Shown piece after piece: positions 25,441 through 33,730 of a stretch of DNA of 39,890 nt. A program made the translations under genes and the position numbers. The stretch is from GH45 sp046704385 (lineage in GTDB: Bacteria > Bacteroidota > Bacteroidia > Bacteroidales > SZUA-534). Numbering within the stretch: the first letter of the stretch is position 1; each line of letters begins with the position of its first letter. The stretch spans positions 1 to 39,890 of the forward strand of contig JBJKSB010000056.1 of NCBI GenBank assembly GCA_046704385.1. Reading direction: 5' to 3'. The notes beneath the pieces were generated by a model that was not told where the DNA came from, made no database searches, and saw nothing but the letters and a program-made list of their open reading frames with translations.

Positions 25441-27891
25441 ATGAAATCATTAAATGTAAATACTAAGAAAAGCAGCTTGATCAGAATTTGGAATAAATCA
25501 GGTAATTCAAATAAAAGCTCTTCGTGTGTTAAAATCCTTAAAACTTTGTTAATCCCTGCATTGTTATTAACCCTAACAACAAATATTAAAGCTGAAATAA
25601 ATTATCTGTCTAAACAAACAGTACGCGGTCGGGTAGTTGACCAGGATTCAAAAACTCCTATAATTGGGGCCAGTGTGGTAATAGTAGGCACTGACCCTAT
25701 TATGGGGGCCAGCACCGACCTTGACGGTAATTTCAGAATTGAAAAAGTTCCTGTTGGCAGAATTGACCTCCAGGTCAGTTACCTGGGTTATGAGAAAAAG
25801 ACTATACCTAATATTGTTGTAGGTTCAGGTAAGGAAGCCATAATAAATGTTGAAATAGTTGAGTCGATTGTGAAACTTGATGATATCACGGTTAAAGCAC
25901 AAAAACGCAAACAGGAAGCCTTAAACGAAATGGCTATGGTAAGTGCTAAAGTATTTACAGTAGAAGAAACCAAACGTTATGCTGGTACCTTAAATGACCC
26001 GGCACGTATGGTTGCTGCTTTTGCCGGTGTTACCAGCGACCCGTCAGGTAATAACGATATTGTTGTTCGTGGTAATTCGGCAAGAGGTATTTTGTGGCGT
26101 TTGGAAGGTGTTGAAATCCCAAACCCAAATCACTTTGCCAACGAAGGGTATTCGGGAGGCCCGATTAATGCATTGAATAGCGCTATGCTGGCAAATTCCG
26201 ACTTTTTTTCAGGAGCTTTTGCTCCCGAATACGGAAATGCCTATTCAGGTGTTTTTGACATGAAATTGCGTTCAGGAAATAATGAAAAACGTGAATATTC
26301 TTTTAGTGGCGGTGTGCTTGGATTCGATGGTACGATTGAAGGGCCGTTTAAAAAAGGTTATGGGGGTTCATATTTAATTAATTACCGGTATTCATCGCTG
26401 GCTGTTCTCGATAACCTGGGGCTGGTAAATTTTTTCGGTATACCTAAGTACCAGGATCTTTCATTTAAATTTAATATGCCAACTTCAAATGCAGGCACAT
26501 TTACGCTGTTTGGCTTGGGCGGATTAAGCAGTATTGACCAAAAGGACTTTGATGATACCAATGAAGACTATGTATTGAGAACTTCATATTTTGAAGCCAA
26601 CCTGGGAGTGGCTGGATTAACCCATACCTACCAGGTTGACGATAAAACCTATATTAAAAATATAGTTTCGGTTTCAGGAACACAAAACCATAACTTATAT
26701 AACAGACGTGATATGGATGGAAATTTGTACTTGTCGTATAATGATAAGTTTGTGAATTCCAACTTAAAATTTTCTTCATGTATTAACTCAAAATTGAGTG
26801 CCAGTCACAGGATAAAAGCAGGAGTTATATATACCGATTTACATTATACCGATTTTGCAGAAGATGATGAAGATATGGACCATGTTTTAACACCCATGTT
26901 AGATTCAAAAGGAAGAGCAGGTTTATTTCAGGCTTATGTAAACTGGAAATATCGCTTAACTGATGATGTTACTATGGTTTCGGGATTACATTATATGCAT
27001 TTTTTACTTAATAACAGCAAGTCGCTCGAACCCCGATTGGGTATGCAGTACAAGCTAAATCCACAACAATCATTTTCTTTAGGATTTGGAATTCATAGCA
27101 AAGTTGAAAATTTATCGACTTATAATGCTATTGTATTAAATAATCAGGGTGATATTACCCATCCCAACAGGAATTTGCAACTTGCAAAAGCGATGCACTT
27201 TGTTGCAGGTTACCAGCACCAGTTTACTCAAAATTTGCACTTGAAAGCAGAAATATATTATCAGTATTTGTATGATGTTGCAGTTGAGAACAACCCAAAC
27301 AGCCCCTTTGTGCTCAATAATGAATATGGCGGTTATGTAAACAAGGATATGGTTAATAAAGGAACCGGAAGAAATTATGGTGTGGAGCTTACTTTGGAAC
27401 GCTTTTATGCAAATCGCTTTTATTTCCTGTTAACAGGTTCGTTGTACGATGCAAAATTTACAGCACTTGATGGCGTGGAACGGAATTCTGCCTTCAATGG
27501 CAACTTTGCTTCAAATTTTCTTATAGGGAAGGAATTTCCGATTGGTGACAAAAGTAAAAACAGGACAATAGCAATTAATAGTAAAACAACTTTTACAGGA
27601 GGTTCGCGTTTTACACCAATTGATTTACAGTCGTCAATTAAACAAAATAAAGAGGTTTATTCAATGGATAAGTATCTTGAAAGACGAGGAGATAATGTAT
27701 TTAGTGTTGATTTAGGCATCAGCTATCGTCGTGACCGTGAAAAAACCACTCATGAGTTTAAAATAGATATTCAGAATCTTACCAATAATCAGTCTGAAGT
27801 ATTTGAATATTATGATGATAGCAGGAAACAAATTGAAAAGGTGTATCAATGGACAATATTTCCAAATGTAATTTATACCATCCAGTTTTAA
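25441..27891 (+). CDS. TonB-dependent outer-membrane receptor with carboxypeptidase-regulatory-like N-domain
   Basis: The 816-residue protein has a long basic N-terminus and signal segment (I-L-K-T-L-L-I-P-A-L-L-L-T-L). A CarboxypepD_reg_2-like domain follows (about 50-140: V-R-G-R-V-V-D-Q-D-S-K-T-P-I-I-G-A-S-V-V), then a plug domain (about 150-260: R-M-V-A-A-F-A-G-V, N-D-I-V-V-R-G-N-S-A-R-G) and a beta-barrel ending I-Q-F. There is no STN domain, so this receptor cannot signal to FecR by the usual route. Together with the upstream GFxN gene it sits behind the ECF-type promoter. I chose the ATG at 25441; a longer frame begins with TTG at 25366. The substrate is unknown; no SusD-like partner follows, so it is not a typical glycan-uptake pair. 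Confidence 0.9.
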   Translation: MKSLNVNTKKSSLIRIWNKSGNSNKSSSCVKILKTLLIPALLLTLTTNIKAEINYLSKQTVRGRVVDQDSKTPIIGASVVIVGTDPIMGASTDLDGNFRIEKVPVGRIDLQVSYLGYEKKTIPNIVVGSGKEAIINVEIVESIVKLDDITVKAQKRKQEALNEMAMVSAKVFTVEETKRYAGTLNDPARMVAAFAGVTSDPSGNNDIVVRGNSARGILWRLEGVEIPNPNHFANEGYSGGPINALNSAMLANSDFFSGAFAPEYGNAYSGVFDMKLRSGNNEKREYSFSGGVLGFDGTIEGPFKKGYGGSYLINYRYSSLAVLDNLGLVNFFGIPKYQDLSFKFNMPTSNAGTFTLFGLGGLSSIDQKDFDDTNEDYVLRTSYFEANLGVAGLTHTYQVDDKTYIKNIVSVSGTQNHNLYNRRDMDGNLYLSYNDKFVNSNLKFSSCINSKLSASHRIKAGVIYTDLHYTDFAEDDEDMDHVLTPMLDSKGRAGLFQAYVNWKYRLTDDVTMVSGLHYMHFLLNNSKSLEPRLGMQYKLNPQQSFSLGFGIHSKVENLSTYNAIVLNNQGDITHPNRNLQLAKAMHFVAGYQHQFTQNLHLKAEIYYQYLYDVAVENNPNSPFVLNNEYGGYVNKDMVNKGTGRNYGVELTLERFYANRFYFLLTGSLYDAKFTALDGVERNSAFNGNFASNFLIGKEFPIGDKSKNRTIAINSKTTFTGGSRFTPIDLQSSIKQNKEVYSMDKYLERRGDNVFSVDLGISYRRDREKTTHEFKIDIQNLTNNQSEVFEYYDDSRKQIEKVYQWTIFPNVIYTIQF

Positions 27892-28223
27892 TTTAATATT
27901 ATTGTTTTAAAATGAATTCTATTGCTATCCTTATTATCATTTTAATAAAATATGTAGTTCCCAATATATTGAGGGGGATAAGTTGTGGACTGAGTTTTAT
28001 TAAATGGTTATTTTGAAAAATTGACAAACGGGTTATAGCATTAAATTTTATTAAAATATTATCAAACGCGGCAGTAAATTTACTGCTGCGTATTTATTTG
28101 AGTGCAAGGCATAAACGAAATGGCAGTGAAAATGGGTTAATGAAATATTGCCATTTTACCAACTAAATCTGATTTTTAACGTATCAGCCTTGTATAGGGT
28201 GAAGTGACACATAAACTAACTAA
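27892..28223. other. 332-bp intergenic region
   Basis: It holds the terminator-like palindrome at 28067-28090 and otherwise AT-rich DNA without an ORF. The histidine kinase gene downstream has no clear -33/-7 promoter that I can point to. Confidence 0.5.
28067..28090 (+). terminator. 24-bp near-perfect palindrome, probable terminator of the TonB receptor transcript
   Basis: CGCGGCAGTAAA (28067-28078) pairs with TTTACTGCTGCG (28079-28090), with one G-T wobble. The stem is followed by a T-rich stretch (TATTTATTTG). It stands alone between two forward-strand genes, 175 bases after the TonB receptor stop. A two-fold protein-binding site is the alternative. Confidence 0.55.
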
Positions 28224-29492
28224 ATGCTGGATAAGGTCTCAGATTTAAAAGCGAGGCTATTTTATTTTGCCTCAGTAATTTCTGTTCTCGGTTATATTAC
28301 AGATGCTATATTTTTCGAATCAATTCACGGAATTATACTACTTAATTGTGTTTTGATTTTTCTGATTTTTATTACGGTTATAATATATAAAGTCGGGAAA
28401 ATTACTTCAAATTTCGCCAATTCAATCATAATTTATTCATCCGCCTCTAACGCTCTTATTGGCTTGGTAATAAGTCCTGATATTTTAACAAATCCCTCCG
28501 GATTCTTTGAACTGGCTTCGTTATTTGGCATATTAATCCTTTATTCAGGTTTTTCACTTCGCAGAATTCACCTTTTTGTTCTGGCAACACTTTACGCCTC
28601 AATGTTTTTTATTTTTGCTTTTCTTTTAGAGATACCTTCGCTTAGGGATAATCTTCCTATGATTTTATTACTCCTTGTGGGTTATGTTTTTGCCGTAAAT
28701 GCCATCATCAACATTATTAACAATTATCAAAAAGAACAGGATCAACTTATCCAGAATCTCCAGGAAGCTAATCTGATGTTAAAAGAAAAGGGTGAAGAAC
28801 TCAACAATATGCTGGCCACAAAGGATAAATTGTTTTCTATAATCGGACACGATTTAAAAACACCTTCAAATACCATCATGGGATTTTCTGAACTTATCTC
28901 AAAAATAACTGAGAAGTCGGATGATGCTAAGCTATCGGTTTATTCAAAAATGATTTATCAATCGGCAAACCGGTTAAACGGGTTGCTAAACCAGTTACTC
29001 GACTGGGCAAGAATTCAAATAGGGCATTCAAAACCAAATTTTACCTTAATTAATCCGTCAAAACTAGTTAAGGAAGCCGTGGATTTGATGCGTGGAACAA
29101 TTTATTTAAAGAAAATAAATGTGATTTACCCTAAAATAGATGACAATCAAATTAATGCAGACAGACAAATGCTTTTTACGGTTATCAGAAATTTGCTGAC
29201 TAATGCCCTGAAATTTACCGATCAACAAGGACAAATTGAAATAAAGACAAAGCTTGAGAATAACTTGTATTCATATAGTATTACTGACACTGGTGTAGGT
29301 ATGAGCAGCGAAATTCTTTCTCAATTATTTAAATTAGCAGCACTAAATTCAACACATGGAACACAGGATGAAACCGGAACCGGTATTGGTTTAATGATTT
29401 GTAAAGGTTACATTACTGCACATCAGGGGAGAATTTGGGCTGAAAGTAAACCTGGTGAAGGATCGACCTTTTATTTTGAAATTCCGTGCTAA
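28224..29492 (+). CDS. Membrane sensor histidine kinase (orphan)
   Basis: A 422-residue kinase with about six membrane helices in residues 12-170 and no large periplasmic domain, then a coiled-coil linker (about 170-200). The HisKA block follows with S-I-I-G-H-D-L-K-T-P (phosphoacceptor His209), and then a HATPase_c domain: N-box R-N-L-L-T-N-A-L-K-F near 329, D-T-G-V-G-M near 365 and T-G-T-G-I-G-L near 391. It autophosphorylates and passes phosphate to a response regulator, but none is encoded nearby, so it is an orphan. The compact membrane part suggests sensing within or at the membrane. Confidence 0.92.
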   Translation: MLDKVSDLKARLFYFASVISVLGYITDAIFFESIHGIILLNCVLIFLIFITVIIYKVGKITSNFANSIIIYSSASNALIGLVISPDILTNPSGFFELASLFGILILYSGFSLRRIHLFVLATLYASMFFIFAFLLEIPSLRDNLPMILLLLVGYVFAVNAIINIINNYQKEQDQLIQNLQEANLMLKEKGEELNNMLATKDKLFSIIGHDLKTPSNTIMGFSELISKITEKSDDAKLSVYSKMIYQSANRLNGLLNQLLDWARIQIGHSKPNFTLINPSKLVKEAVDLMRGTIYLKKINVIYPKIDDNQINADRQMLFTVIRNLLTNALKFTDQQGQIEIKTKLENNLYSYSITDTGVGMSSEILSQLFKLAALNSTHGTQDETGTGIGLMICKGYITAHQGRIWAESKPGEGSTFYFEIPC

Positions 29493-29687
29493 AACAAAAT
29501 AATTGGTTTTGTCAGAGCTAAAAGAATCACTGATGAAATCAGATAAATTTGCACATTCAAAAAGGCGAGAAGCAAAAGAATTAATCGGCTGATTCGATAT
29601 CCGACCAACGAAAATAATTATCAAATATTAATAAAAACAAGCTCTGAAATTTCCATATTAATCTCTATTTTAGTGTAAAAAATTATT

Positions 29688-30458
29688 ATGTTATTCAGGT
29701 TATCATTACTGTTTGCTTTTTTGTACCTCACCCAGGGTATTAATCAGGTCAAAGCGCAGCCTTCGTTACGAAAACGTATCGAAATTTCTAATGATATTAA
29801 GCTTATACCCATTGCCGATTCGGTTTTTGTTCATGTTTCCTATGCGAGTATAAATAATTCAGGCAGATTTGCATCCAACGGGCTGATTTTTATTAAAAAT
29901 GGTAAGGCATTAATGATTGATACCCCGGTAAATAATGAATTAACCGGAGGGATATATAATTACCTGCTCGATTCCATGAAGGTTAAGGTTGTTGATTTTA
30001 TTCCCGGGCATTATCATGTGGATTGTATAGGAGGGTTGGCTTTTTTGACAGATCATGGTGTAAGATCAATAGCTAATAAAATGACACAGGAAAAATGCAG
30101 AGAATTTCAATTGCCTGTGCCTGATACGGCTTTTATCGATTCCATGTGTTTCAAATTTGAAGGTGAAAACGTATGTTGTTATAGCCTTGGGGCCGGACAT
30201 ACTGCCGACAATATTGTGGTTTATTTTCCTGATTATAAGATTTTATTTGGAGGTTGCCTGGTTAAAGCCATGGAAGTAAAAAGTATTGGTAATATTGCCG
30301 ATGCCGATGTTAAGACCTGGCCTGCTACCATCAGAAAAGTAAAACAGAAATTCCCGGATGTTAAGGTGGTAGTTCCGGGTCACGGTATTCCGGGCGGTGC
30401 AGAACTACTTGACAAGACCCTTAGAATTGTTGAAACCTATAACTTAGAAAATCATTAA
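29688..30458 (+). CDS. Subclass B1 metallo-beta-lactamase (putative), secreted
   Basis: A 256-residue exported zinc hydrolase. A signal peptide ends near V-K-A (about residue 24). All six ligands expected of subclass B1 enzymes are present: H108-Y-H110-V-D112 followed by C-I-G-G (the H-x-H-x-D-x-x-G-G motif), His171 in G-A-G-H-T-A-D-N, Cys190 in F-G-G-C-L, and His232 in P-G-H-G. The Cys ligand and the H-T-x-D-N and F-G-G-C signatures separate B1 from B2, B3 and glyoxalase-type relatives. Chromosomal B1 enzymes (BlaB, IND, CcrA/CfiA types) are typical of Bacteroidota and hydrolyse carbapenems and other beta-lactams; activity here is inferred. Its stop codon overlaps the start of the next gene (TAATG), so the two are translationally coupled. 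Confidence 0.88.
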   Translation: MLFRLSLLFAFLYLTQGINQVKAQPSLRKRIEISNDIKLIPIADSVFVHVSYASINNSGRFASNGLIFIKNGKALMIDTPVNNELTGGIYNYLLDSMKVKVVDFIPGHYHVDCIGGLAFLTDHGVRSIANKMTQEKCREFQLPVPDTAFIDSMCFKFEGENVCCYSLGAGHTADNIVVYFPDYKILFGGCLVKAMEVKSIGNIADADVKTWPATIRKVKQKFPDVKVVVPGHGIPGGAELLDKTLRIVETYNLENH

Positions 30459-31177
30459 TGACACCATATAAGATGGAAAAACAGTTAAACTCCGATATTT
30501 TCCTTTCAACATTTAATGAGCTTGAAAAACACTTTAAAACAACATTCTTTAAAGGAAACTGGAAAAGTTTTAAACAGATGTTAAAGGAAGGGAGCCGTTT
30601 TAATCCTATTATCAAAAAATTTAAGGAAGAACTGTTTGAGTTTGCCGATTTACGAAATGCAATTGTACATAACCGCAGCAATCATTACCGGGTAATTGCT
30701 GAGCCTCACGATTTTGTGGTGCAACAATTCCTTGAAATTAAGGATCAGATTATGAATCCCGAACAGTTAACCCGTTTTAATAAGAAGGTTTATACCTGCA
30801 ATATTTCTGATTCTATATCAGTGCCGTTACAGCTTATTCATAACCATTCGCTTAGCCAAATCCCGGTTATAGATAATCATAAAGTAGTTGAGATACTGAA
30901 TGCCAGTACCATAGCCAACTGGTTGGCAGCAAAACACAGGGCATCCACTGAAAACCAATTAGTGAGCGAGGTTTTAATGTACAAAGAATTTAAATTTAAT
31001 TTTGAGTTTGTACCTATACATATGAGTGTTTACCATGCCGCTGAAATTTATCGTGAATCCTATAAAAAGAAACCTATGGGTCGCTATTATGATGCCCTTA
31101 TGGTAACCGATAATGGAAAAGCGGACGAAGAATTAAAAGGAATTATTGTTTTGTCGGATATTGCCGGGTATATATAA
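30458..31177 (+). CDS. HEPN-like + CBS-like domain protein coupled to the metallo-beta-lactamase
   Basis: This 239-residue cytoplasmic protein starts at the A of the preceding TAA stop (TAATG); a second ATG lies at residue 6. Residues about 10-105 form a helical domain containing L-R-N-A-I-V-H, an R-x4-H motif as in HEPN-fold ribonucleases and nucleotide-binding proteins. Residues about 108-160 (S-I-S-V-P-L-Q-L-I-H-N-H-S-L-S-Q-I-P-V-I-D) and about 185-239 (S-V-Y-H-A-A-E-I-Y ... G-I-I-V-L-S-D-I-A) resemble a pair of CBS motifs, which bind adenine nucleotides. A nucleotide-gated HEPN effector is one reading, but the family is not one I recognise. The coupling to a beta-lactamase gene is unexplained. 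Confidence 0.6.
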   Translation: MTPYKMEKQLNSDIFLSTFNELEKHFKTTFFKGNWKSFKQMLKEGSRFNPIIKKFKEELFEFADLRNAIVHNRSNHYRVIAEPHDFVVQQFLEIKDQIMNPEQLTRFNKKVYTCNISDSISVPLQLIHNHSLSQIPVIDNHKVVEILNASTIANWLAAKHRASTENQLVSEVLMYKEFKFNFEFVPIHMSVYHAAEIYRESYKKKPMGRYYDALMVTDNGKADEELKGIIVLSDIAGYI

Positions 31178-31224
31178 TGCTTCCTGCACCGCCGCGGAAC
31201 AAAAGCCTGGTAATTTTACTCGAA

Positions 31225-31303
31225 AGTCACGGCGTGAGTATATTTTTGAAGTACCTGCTATTAGTATCGAAACTACGGTTATTATAGAACTCACACCGTG
31301 ACT
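31225..31303. repeat. 15-bp inverted repeat with 49-base loop
   Basis: AGTCACGGCGTGAGT (31225-31239) and ACTCACACCGTGACT (31289-31303) are inverted copies with one mismatch, which is a G-T wobble in RNA. They lie between the 3' ends of two convergent genes. Possible roles are the terminator of the HEPN/CBS transcript, a small mobile remnant, or a long RNA stem. Confidence 0.6.
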
Positions 31304-31332
31304 GTAAAAACTGTTGAAGCTATCGTCAAAAC

Positions 31333-31359
31333 AAAAAACTCCCTCCTAAATAGAGGGAG
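31333..31359 (-). terminator. Rho-independent terminator of the second ECF sigma operon
   Basis: On the reverse strand a perfect 7-bp stem (CTCCCTC / GAGGGAG, loop of 7, 31339-31359) is followed directly by six T and then GTTTT. It lies 33 bases after the stop of the DUF4097-like gene. Confidence 0.75.
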
Positions 31360-31391
31360 CATTTGGTAATAAGGGTTATTTAGGTTAGGTA

Positions 31392-32441
31392 TTATTCCCG
31401 TAAATCAACTTCACCATATTGACTGGTAACGTTAACGGTGGCTTTGGCATCTTCATTCCCTGAAAATCCGTTTAATTCCAAACTATGGTCATCTTTAATG
31501 CGTTGCCTGATATTTAAGTCGTTATATTTTATATCGGCGTAATCTGCTTTGGCCATAATTTGGTAATTGGCATTTTGTGCAATACCCAGATTAACTTTAG
31601 CATACCTGCTTACCACATTAATATCTTCAAAACCATCAGGGATTTTACTAATGGTAACATTACCGTAATTATTATCAATCTTGAATTTTTTTGTTAAACT
31701 TTCAACATCAATGTTCGAGTACTTGGCTGTCATTACCAGGTTCGTAATACCTTCAATCTGGTAATCGTCGTAAGCAGCTTCAGCTACAATGGATGAAAAA
31801 GTTCCTATTCTTAATTTCGAATACTGGCTTGAAATTGCCATGGCTTTGCCGCTGCCCACTTCTAATTTTGAATACTTTATAATAATCGATCCCCAGTTAA
31901 ATTCATTGATGCGGGAATTTTCACAGTACCCCAGCTCAACCAAACTAAGAGGTTTTTCATTACCATCGAGCATTTTATTTACATTCAGCGATCCGTATTT
32001 AACCTTTATACTGCTTTTGCCGTGTAACTCATTTATTGTGACATTTCCGTACCGATTTTCCAGGTCGGTTTTCAGATATGCGGGCATGGTTACATTATAG
32101 TTAATTTCAAAACTGGAATTATTGACTGACCTATTATCAATATCAGTTTTAGCTAAAACGGTGTTCCCATCCTGACTGATACTCACTGAAATATGACTCA
32201 TTATTTTATCGGCTTTTTCCTGTGAACGCGACTTAACAATTATTTCAGCATCAATGGTAATCTCGTTCGCATCTGTATTTTCAATCTTAATATCGCCGAA
32301 TTTATTCGATATTTCAAAGGTCGTTTCCTTATTCACGCTGTATTTTTCGTGAAATTTTTTCTCAAAGTTATCCTGTGCATTGGCAACACCCGTTAACAGG
32401 GTTACTATGAGTATGGCTAATTTATAATTTAACGTTCTCAT
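31392..32441 (-). CDS. Exported DUF4097-like (adhesin-type beta-solenoid) protein
   Basis: A 349-residue protein with a signal peptide (L-A-I-L-I-V-T-L-L-T-G-V-A-N-A) and no other membrane segment. The body has recurring beta units with the pattern Y-[GSA]-[NKD]-[VIL]-x-[IV] (F-G-D-I-K-I, Y-G-N-V-T-I, Y-G-S-L-N-V, Y-S-K-L-E-V, Y-S-N-I-D-V, Y-A-K-V-N-L, Y-G-E-V-D-L), as in DUF4097/DUF2807-type putative adhesins. It is the last gene of a sigma/anti-sigma operon and overlaps the preceding gene by 20 bases. Similar proteins often sit next to ECF sigma operons in Bacteroidota, so it is likely an envelope effector or sensor of that system. Function unknown. Confidence 0.75.
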   Translation of the reverse strand: MRTLNYKLAILIVTLLTGVANAQDNFEKKFHEKYSVNKETTFEISNKFGDIKIENTDANEITIDAEIIVKSRSQEKADKIMSHISVSISQDGNTVLAKTDIDNRSVNNSSFEINYNVTMPAYLKTDLENRYGNVTINELHGKSSIKVKYGSLNVNKMLDGNEKPLSLVELGYCENSRINEFNWGSIIIKYSKLEVGSGKAMAISSQYSKLRIGTFSSIVAEAAYDDYQIEGITNLVMTAKYSNIDVESLTKKFKIDNNYGNVTISKIPDGFEDINVVSRYAKVNLGIAQNANYQIMAKADYADIKYNDLNIRQRIKDDHSLELNGFSGNEDAKATVNVTSQYGEVDLRE

Positions 32442-32970
32442 GGTTTTGTGAGTTTAGTTTTTGTACGTTTTGTAAATCATTTATTATTCTGTTTAGTATG
32501 TCCATCTTCATTTGATAATACTGCAGCATTGCCTGAATAATTCTGGGATCGTTAGGCATGGCTTTGTAGTCTTTTTGCAGTTTTTTATACATTTTGTCCA
32601 TGGTGGTCATTTCATCGACTAATACTTGTTTTTGCTCAGGGGTAAATTGCCCTTCCATTTTTTCTATCTCGCCAATTCGCTGGTCAACCAATTGAATATA
32701 GTACTGTTGTGCTTCCATGAATTCAACATTACTTTGTGCAACATTATTGTTTTGTTTTAATATAAAGTGTTCAGTTACATATAGTCCCGAGAGTACCATT
32801 AGTATGGCTACAGCAGCTACTTTAAGCATGGCAGACCATATTTTATTCCGGCTGGTATTTACCTGGTTTTCCATCAGCATCTTTTTAAACTTATCAAAAT
32901 GCATCTCTGATGGTTCAGCAGCGTCGAATAACTGCCGGTTATCATCGATTAGTTTTTTTAATTCATCCAT
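32422..32970 (-). CDS. Single-pass membrane protein, probable anti-sigma factor
   Basis: A 182-residue protein with a cytoplasmic N-terminus of about 45 residues, one membrane helix (about 47-68: A-M-L-K-V-A-A-V-A-I-L-M-V-L-S-G-L) and a helical, methionine- and glutamine-rich periplasmic part. It has no FecR domain. Its place between an ECF sigma gene (13-base overlap) and an exported DUF4097-like gene (20-base overlap), and its topology, suggest an anti-sigma factor. The assignment rests on context; no family motif was recognised. Confidence 0.65.
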   Translation of the reverse strand: MDELKKLIDDNRQLFDAAEPSEMHFDKFKKMLMENQVNTSRNKIWSAMLKVAAVAILMVLSGLYVTEHFILKQNNNVAQSNVEFMEAQQYYIQLVDQRIGEIEKMEGQFTPEQKQVLVDEMTTMDKMYKKLQKDYKAMPNDPRIIQAMLQYYQMKMDILNRIINDLQNVQKLNSQNHENVKL

Positions 32971-33557
32971 ATGCCGGTATTTTTAACATTTAACATTTCC
33001 TGTAATTTTTTTCGTGCTCTTGAATATCCCGTCCTAACAGCTGCGTTAGTCATACCAAGAATCTCGCTTATCTCGTCATGGTCGTAGCCTTCAATTAAAT
33101 GCAGGGTAATTAATATTTTGTAATTTTCAGGCATTTGCGATATAGCTATTTTAACCTCTGCCACTTTTTGAACCTGGTCATAATATTTTTCATTATCGTC
33201 TTCATCAATTATTCTGATCCTATGTTCATCCAGAGGCTCCTGGTCAATTTTCCTTTTTTTTAAAACATCCAAAGAACGGTTTATTACGATTTTTTTCAAC
33301 CAGGCACCAAAACTTACTTCTTCCTTATAAGTATGCAGGTTGCTAAAGGCCTTTAAAAATGAATCCTGCATAACATCTTCGGCTTCCAGGCTGTCATTAA
33401 GTAATCGTAAACTTGTATTAAACATGGCTTTATAATATAATTTATAAATCTCAAACTGTGCCCTGGTATTACCATCTCTGCACTGGTCAATCAGTTCCTG
33501 ATGTATATTTTTATATTTATTTTCCACGTTTAATGGTTTCTGACTTAATGACGACAC
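32958..33557 (-). CDS. ECF sigma-70 factor (SigW/RpoE-like)
   Basis: A 199-residue sigma factor. Region 2 (about 28-95) includes R-A-Q-F-E-I-Y-K-L-Y-Y-K-A-M-F-N, A-E-D-V-M-Q-D-S-F-L-K-A-F and F-G-A-W-L-K-K-I-V-I-N-R. Region 4 (about 130-185) includes M-P-E-N-Y-K, L-I-E-G-Y-D-H-D-E-I-S-E-I-L and R-T-G-Y-S-R-A-R-K-K-L. The start given is GTG at 33557; another GTG at 33527 would give a start nearer to the usual N-terminus of the family, so the first ~10 residues are doubtful. On the reverse strand TTGCAAA (about 33567-33573) followed by GTCGTCAT recalls an ECF promoter, but the second half would lie inside the coding region from the GTG at 33557. Confidence 0.9.
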   Translation of the reverse strand: MSSLSQKPLNVENKYKNIHQELIDQCRDGNTRAQFEIYKLYYKAMFNTSLRLLNDSLEAEDVMQDSFLKAFSNLHTYKEEVSFGAWLKKIVINRSLDVLKKRKIDQEPLDEHRIRIIDEDDNEKYYDQVQKVAEVKIAISQMPENYKILITLHLIEGYDHDEISEILGMTNAAVRTGYSRARKKLQEMLNVKNTGIWMN

Positions 33558-33681
33558 CTTTTTATATTTGCAACACTTTGATTTAAAAAAAAACTATTTT
33601 TTTTACCTCAACAATTTATGGAATTTAATGAATTTCTGTAAGGTGAACCGTTTTATATTTTTAATTGTTATTCAGGAACCT

Positions 33682-33689
33682 TATTTTTG
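33682..33689 (+). promoter_or_regulatory. -7 box TATTTTTG before sixA
   Basis: A full match to TAnnTTTG, 42 bases before the sixA ATG. A -33 TTTG at the right distance is not seen. Confidence 0.35.
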
Positions 33690-33730
33690 GGCTTACACAA
33701 ACCAACAATATTGAGTTTAATATTTTATTC

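Noticed and set aside
28180..28223. A third copy of the ECF promoter motif before the histidine kinase gene (TATAGGGTGAAGTGACACAT)
   Set aside because: Only the AGGG part resembles the motif; the 14-base spacing and the TGTCATC half are missing.
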